Part shown: piece after piece, positions 61,058-64,000 of the stretch
How the letters are laid out: every line of letters starts with the position of its first letter
How positions within the stretch are numbered: the stretch's first letter is position 1
Assembly (NCBI GenBank): GCA_035236585.1
Contig: CP141132.1
Coordinates: 38,629,880-38,693,879 of the forward strand
Length of the DNA: 64,000 nt
Direction: 5' to 3'
Origin: Warburgia ugandensis
Taxonomy: Eukaryota > Streptophyta > Magnoliopsida > Canellales > Canellaceae
Position numbers and translations under genes: made by a program
Notes under the pieces: model-generated
The model's database searches: none
Told to the model about the DNA's origin: nothing
What the model saw: the letters and a program-made list of their open reading frames with translations, nothing else

Positions 61058-61963
61058 GTCTTAGGAGGGGAAGATTAGAAATAAGATCCACTTTAGCTTT
61101 ATCACCCTCTATTCCATAATGTGATGTTATGAGACCTAAGAGAATGCCATTTTGTACCATAAAATGACATTTTTCCTAGTTTAGTGCTAGATTTTTCACC
61201 TAACACCGAGCAAGAGCTAGTTTTAATTGGTGCGAGCATTCATCAAAGGATGATCCAAATACTAAAAATTCATCCATGAACACTTCTAAGAATCCCGCCA
61301 CCATATAAAAAAATATGCTTAACATACACATTTCGAAAGTAGCTAAGGCATTACACAATTTAAAGGGAATATGAAATGAGGTGAAGGTGTAAAAGGGTAG
61401 GTGAAGGTAGTCTTCTCTTGGTCCTCAAGTTCTATGGAGATTTGGTTAGAACTGGAATAGCCATCAAGGAAACACTAATACTTATGGCTAGCTAACCTTT
61501 TTAGCATTTAGTCAATGAAAGGAACAGGAAAGTGGTCTTTCCTCATGATCGAGTTTAGTTTTTAGTAATCTACACAAACTATCCACTTGATGGTCATGCA
61601 AGTGGGGATCAATTCATTATCCTCATTGGGGATTGCCGTGACTCTAGATTTTTTGTATACAACCTGAACTGGGCCAACCCAAGTGCTATTAGAAATGGGG
61701 TATATAATGCCAACATCTAATAATTTAAGCACTTAATTTGTAACAACCTCTTTCATGTTAGGCTTAAGCCTTCTATGTGTTTCCTTAGGTGATTTAGCAT
61801 TTTATTCTAGATGAATGTGAAGCATAGACACAATAGGGATAATCCCTTTGATGTCCATTATAGTTCACTCTAAAGATAACTTATGTTTTCATACAAAATT
61901 AAGTAGCTTTCCTTCTTATTCTTGATCAAGGTATGAATAAATGATCCCAGGCAAGAAATCATC
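61058..61963 (-). pseudogene. Athila-type reverse transcriptase remnant (element B)
   Basis: Minus-strand readings from 61960 down: KEVVTN.VLKLLDVGIIYPIS then NSTWVGPVQVVYKKS and IPNEDNELI (61610-61760), a hallmark RT entry of Athila; and MVAGFLEVFMDEFLVFGSSF near 61250-61300, the catalytic region with MDD changed to MDE. Further down KMSFYGTKWHSLRSHNIT follows. The Tat/Ogre hallmark (a FIREV type entry) is not present. The RT is cut by T1 LTRs on both sides (61057 and 61964). Confidence 0.88.
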
Positions 61964-64000
61964 TGTAATAACCCCAATTTTTGTAGATTGATTGAGAAAA
62001 TCAATTTAGTTTGAATTTTCAGAAATTTTGTGATGGAATATTAGGTTATAGGAAATTCTATTTTTTATAGAGATTAAAACATGATTTAAAACTAATAAAT
62101 TATGAATGTACTCAAAAAACTGATCGAAATAACACTAAGTACGTTCAATTCTGAGTTAAAATGAAAAATCCCTAATTTTCACCCTTTTATGAAGAAAAGG
62201 ATTAAATGGTAACAATTGAGATCTAAGATCCAATGCTTCAAACAATGGGAAATCACAAGACAAACAGTTCTTGGGCGATCTTATCATCAAGTGGATATTC
62301 TTTTAAATTGGGCTACAAAACCTACATTTTTCTCCAATTAGGTAGGTGGAAATTCTTTCCACACTTATTTTATGTTAATTTATATAATTTTTATTTTTCT
62401 AAAATTAGTTTTATGATAAAAATAATAAAAATCAAGTAAGGATAAGAACCCTTAAATTTTAGATGATGGAGGGCTCAGATGGAAAATCTGAGCCATCAAT
62501 CGATTTAGAAGGATCCAAAACCCCTAGGTTAGAATTTTCATGCAATTTAATCAAGTTTTGAGCCTTTTATTGAAAAGGAATTGATTGGACGATTCTTGAA
62601 AAGATAGGATCCTAGGATGCCGCTGTGGGATGTCACATGGAAACGCTCCCGATGGAACGACCGCGAGAAAGCACTGGTCCTAGGAACGCGTTACGGTGTG
62701 CATCTTGGTGAAGGGAGCGTGCTGACCATTCTGTCTAACCTGTCCGCTCTGCTCGATTGATCACATCCATCCATTTTGCTAGGCTTAGATAAAATCTAGA
62801 CCCTTGAAACACTATGAACTTCAGTCCTTAATTGTGGAGTCATCTGAACTCCAAATTAAGATTAGAAAGAAGCTATGGAAAGCTTGTAATGTCTATTTTC
62901 TTTTGAAATAATAAAATTGATAAAATGCTTCAAGAAACTTTCTGTTTTTAGGAATTAAGAGTCTAATTTTCATGATCTTCAAGATCTGACATGATCAGAT
63001 CTTAGGGATCTAATGCAATGATGATATAATGTCAAAATCAAGTAATATCAATGATTTATTTTGATAGTTCTAACATAAAATGAGGAATCTACCCTTTATG
63101 GTAAAAAAACCCTAAAAAAATAAAGGGACCCACTTGATCAATAAGATCAAGCATGATCAGACCATTTGGATGGGTTGCATGAATGGGATTATAATGAAAT
63201 CTAGTTAGATCATGGATTAAATGTGACAAAAACAAGTGGATATAATCTTTGGACCTTAATAGAGTAAAAGCCCTAAATGTAATTAAAACCCTTGATTAAA
63301 AGGAAAAGATCTAAGATCTAATGGTTGGATTGTAACTAAAAGTTTCTAGTAATCTTAATCTAATTAGTTTATTTGTCTTTTATTTGATAATAGAATTTCA
63401 AATTTGATTTATGTTATAAATTAGGAAGCATGATAGTAAAATTCTTAAATGTTAGCATGCTATGCTCTATATGTTATTAGATTGTTATAATAGGTTGGTA
63501 GATTTAATTGTCTTAGGGCCATGTTAGTTTAAATTTGAGATTTTAGCATTATTACATTTGATTAGTAGTGAATTTCATGTATTTCATAACTTAGGATCAT
63601 GCTAGTTTAAGTATAGTTTTATTTCATTAGGTTAAATTACATTTGTAGGAAGCATGTTAGTATAAATAATTGTTAAATTTATATTGGATTTATGCTTTAA
63701 AGTTTATGATTTATTTATTGCCAAATTTTATTAATAGATTCAAATGTTAAGTAATTGTTAAGATATATTGAGCATAAATAACCAAAAATGTAAACTAATG
63801 GAATATAGAGATTCATGGATAATTAAAATGAGTGAATGACTTTGACTCAATATTAGTAAGGGCTATAGTTAGTAGGACAATATAAGGATTTTTAAATACT
63901 TGGCCCAAACTAGGACAATAATAAACCCCATGAATGATATTTTAAATGTTCATGGATTTAATTAAAATCAATTAGAAAGAGTACTTAGGGTTAAAATGCT
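61964..64000 (+). mobile_element. T1 LTR start, continuing beyond the window
   Basis: It begins TGTAATAACCCCAATTTTTG at 61964 inside the Athila RT/protease linker and follows T1 LTR sequence to the window end, where it is still in the ATTAGAAAGAGTACTTA block. The U3-leader part with the TATA box is deleted (jump near 62211). A variable cassette of about 200 bp, moderately GC-rich, lies at 62590-62790. Whether it is a solo LTR or part of a full element cannot be told here. Confidence 0.88.

Noticed and set aside
1..64000. Host genes, tRNA genes, rRNA, CRISPR or bacterial-type operons
   Set aside because: None found. All recognisable protein motifs belong to Ty3/gypsy polyproteins, and the tRNA-like matches are short primer-binding sites.

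Overview
This window is plant nuclear DNA, AT-rich, and made almost entirely of nested LTR retrotransposons of the Ty3/gypsy superfamily (Metaviridae). I found no host gene, tRNA, rRNA or CRISPR array. A plant is indicated by Tekay/Del-like chromoviruses (integrase followed by a chromodomain, very long LTRs), by an Athila-type reverse transcriptase, and by primer-binding sites matching tRNA-iMet and tRNA-Asp. Species cannot be named from this sequence. The dominant family, called T1 here, is a chromovirus whose LTR starts TGTAATAACCCC and ends CGGGTCGTCACA. The second family, called A here, is Athila-like, with LTRs ending in a block like TTAAAGCTACACCA. Layout from left to right: 1-256 is the 3' end of a plus-strand chromovirus; 257-3180 is the 5' part of its LTR, fused at about 3180 to the 3' part of a plus T1 LTR that ends at 6255; 6256-7420 is the 3' part of a plus A-type LTR; 7421-9412 is unassigned and probably includes an LTR of element 3. 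9413-11902 is the C-terminal half of a minus-strand chromovirus polyprotein (element 3). Its N-terminal half lies 20 kb away at 31961-32809. The two halves are separated by an A-type element (LTR remnants at 11903-12295 and 29363-31960) into which T1 element 2 inserted (12662-29216, minus). The left LTR of element 2 was itself hit by a plus T1 solo LTR (14294-18711) and by a solo LTR of another family (19011-20734). From 32810 another A-type LTR forms a tandem array of about 2.6 units of 1.42 kb. The third unit is split by T1 element 1 (36535-50543, minus), which has a perfect 5-bp target duplication CTAAT. 50922-61963 is a decayed minus-strand Athila element (3' LTR piece, PPT, integrase, RNase H, RT) interrupted by an A-type solo LTR (51354-54143) and a T1 solo LTR (55977-61057). 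A further T1 LTR starts at 61964 and runs off the window. None of the polyproteins is intact. Element 1 is the youngest by LTR similarity and its perfect target duplication, yet it has the most frameshifts. The differences between its two LTRs cluster at CAG/CTG trinucleotides, which points to base-calling or polishing errors at CHG-methylated sites. The least-explained biology is a GC-rich, CpG-dense cassette of about 280 bp in the transcribed leader of the element 1 LTRs. Other T1 copies have unrelated or no sequence at the same place. A GATC-dense block shared by most T1 LTRs is also unexplained.
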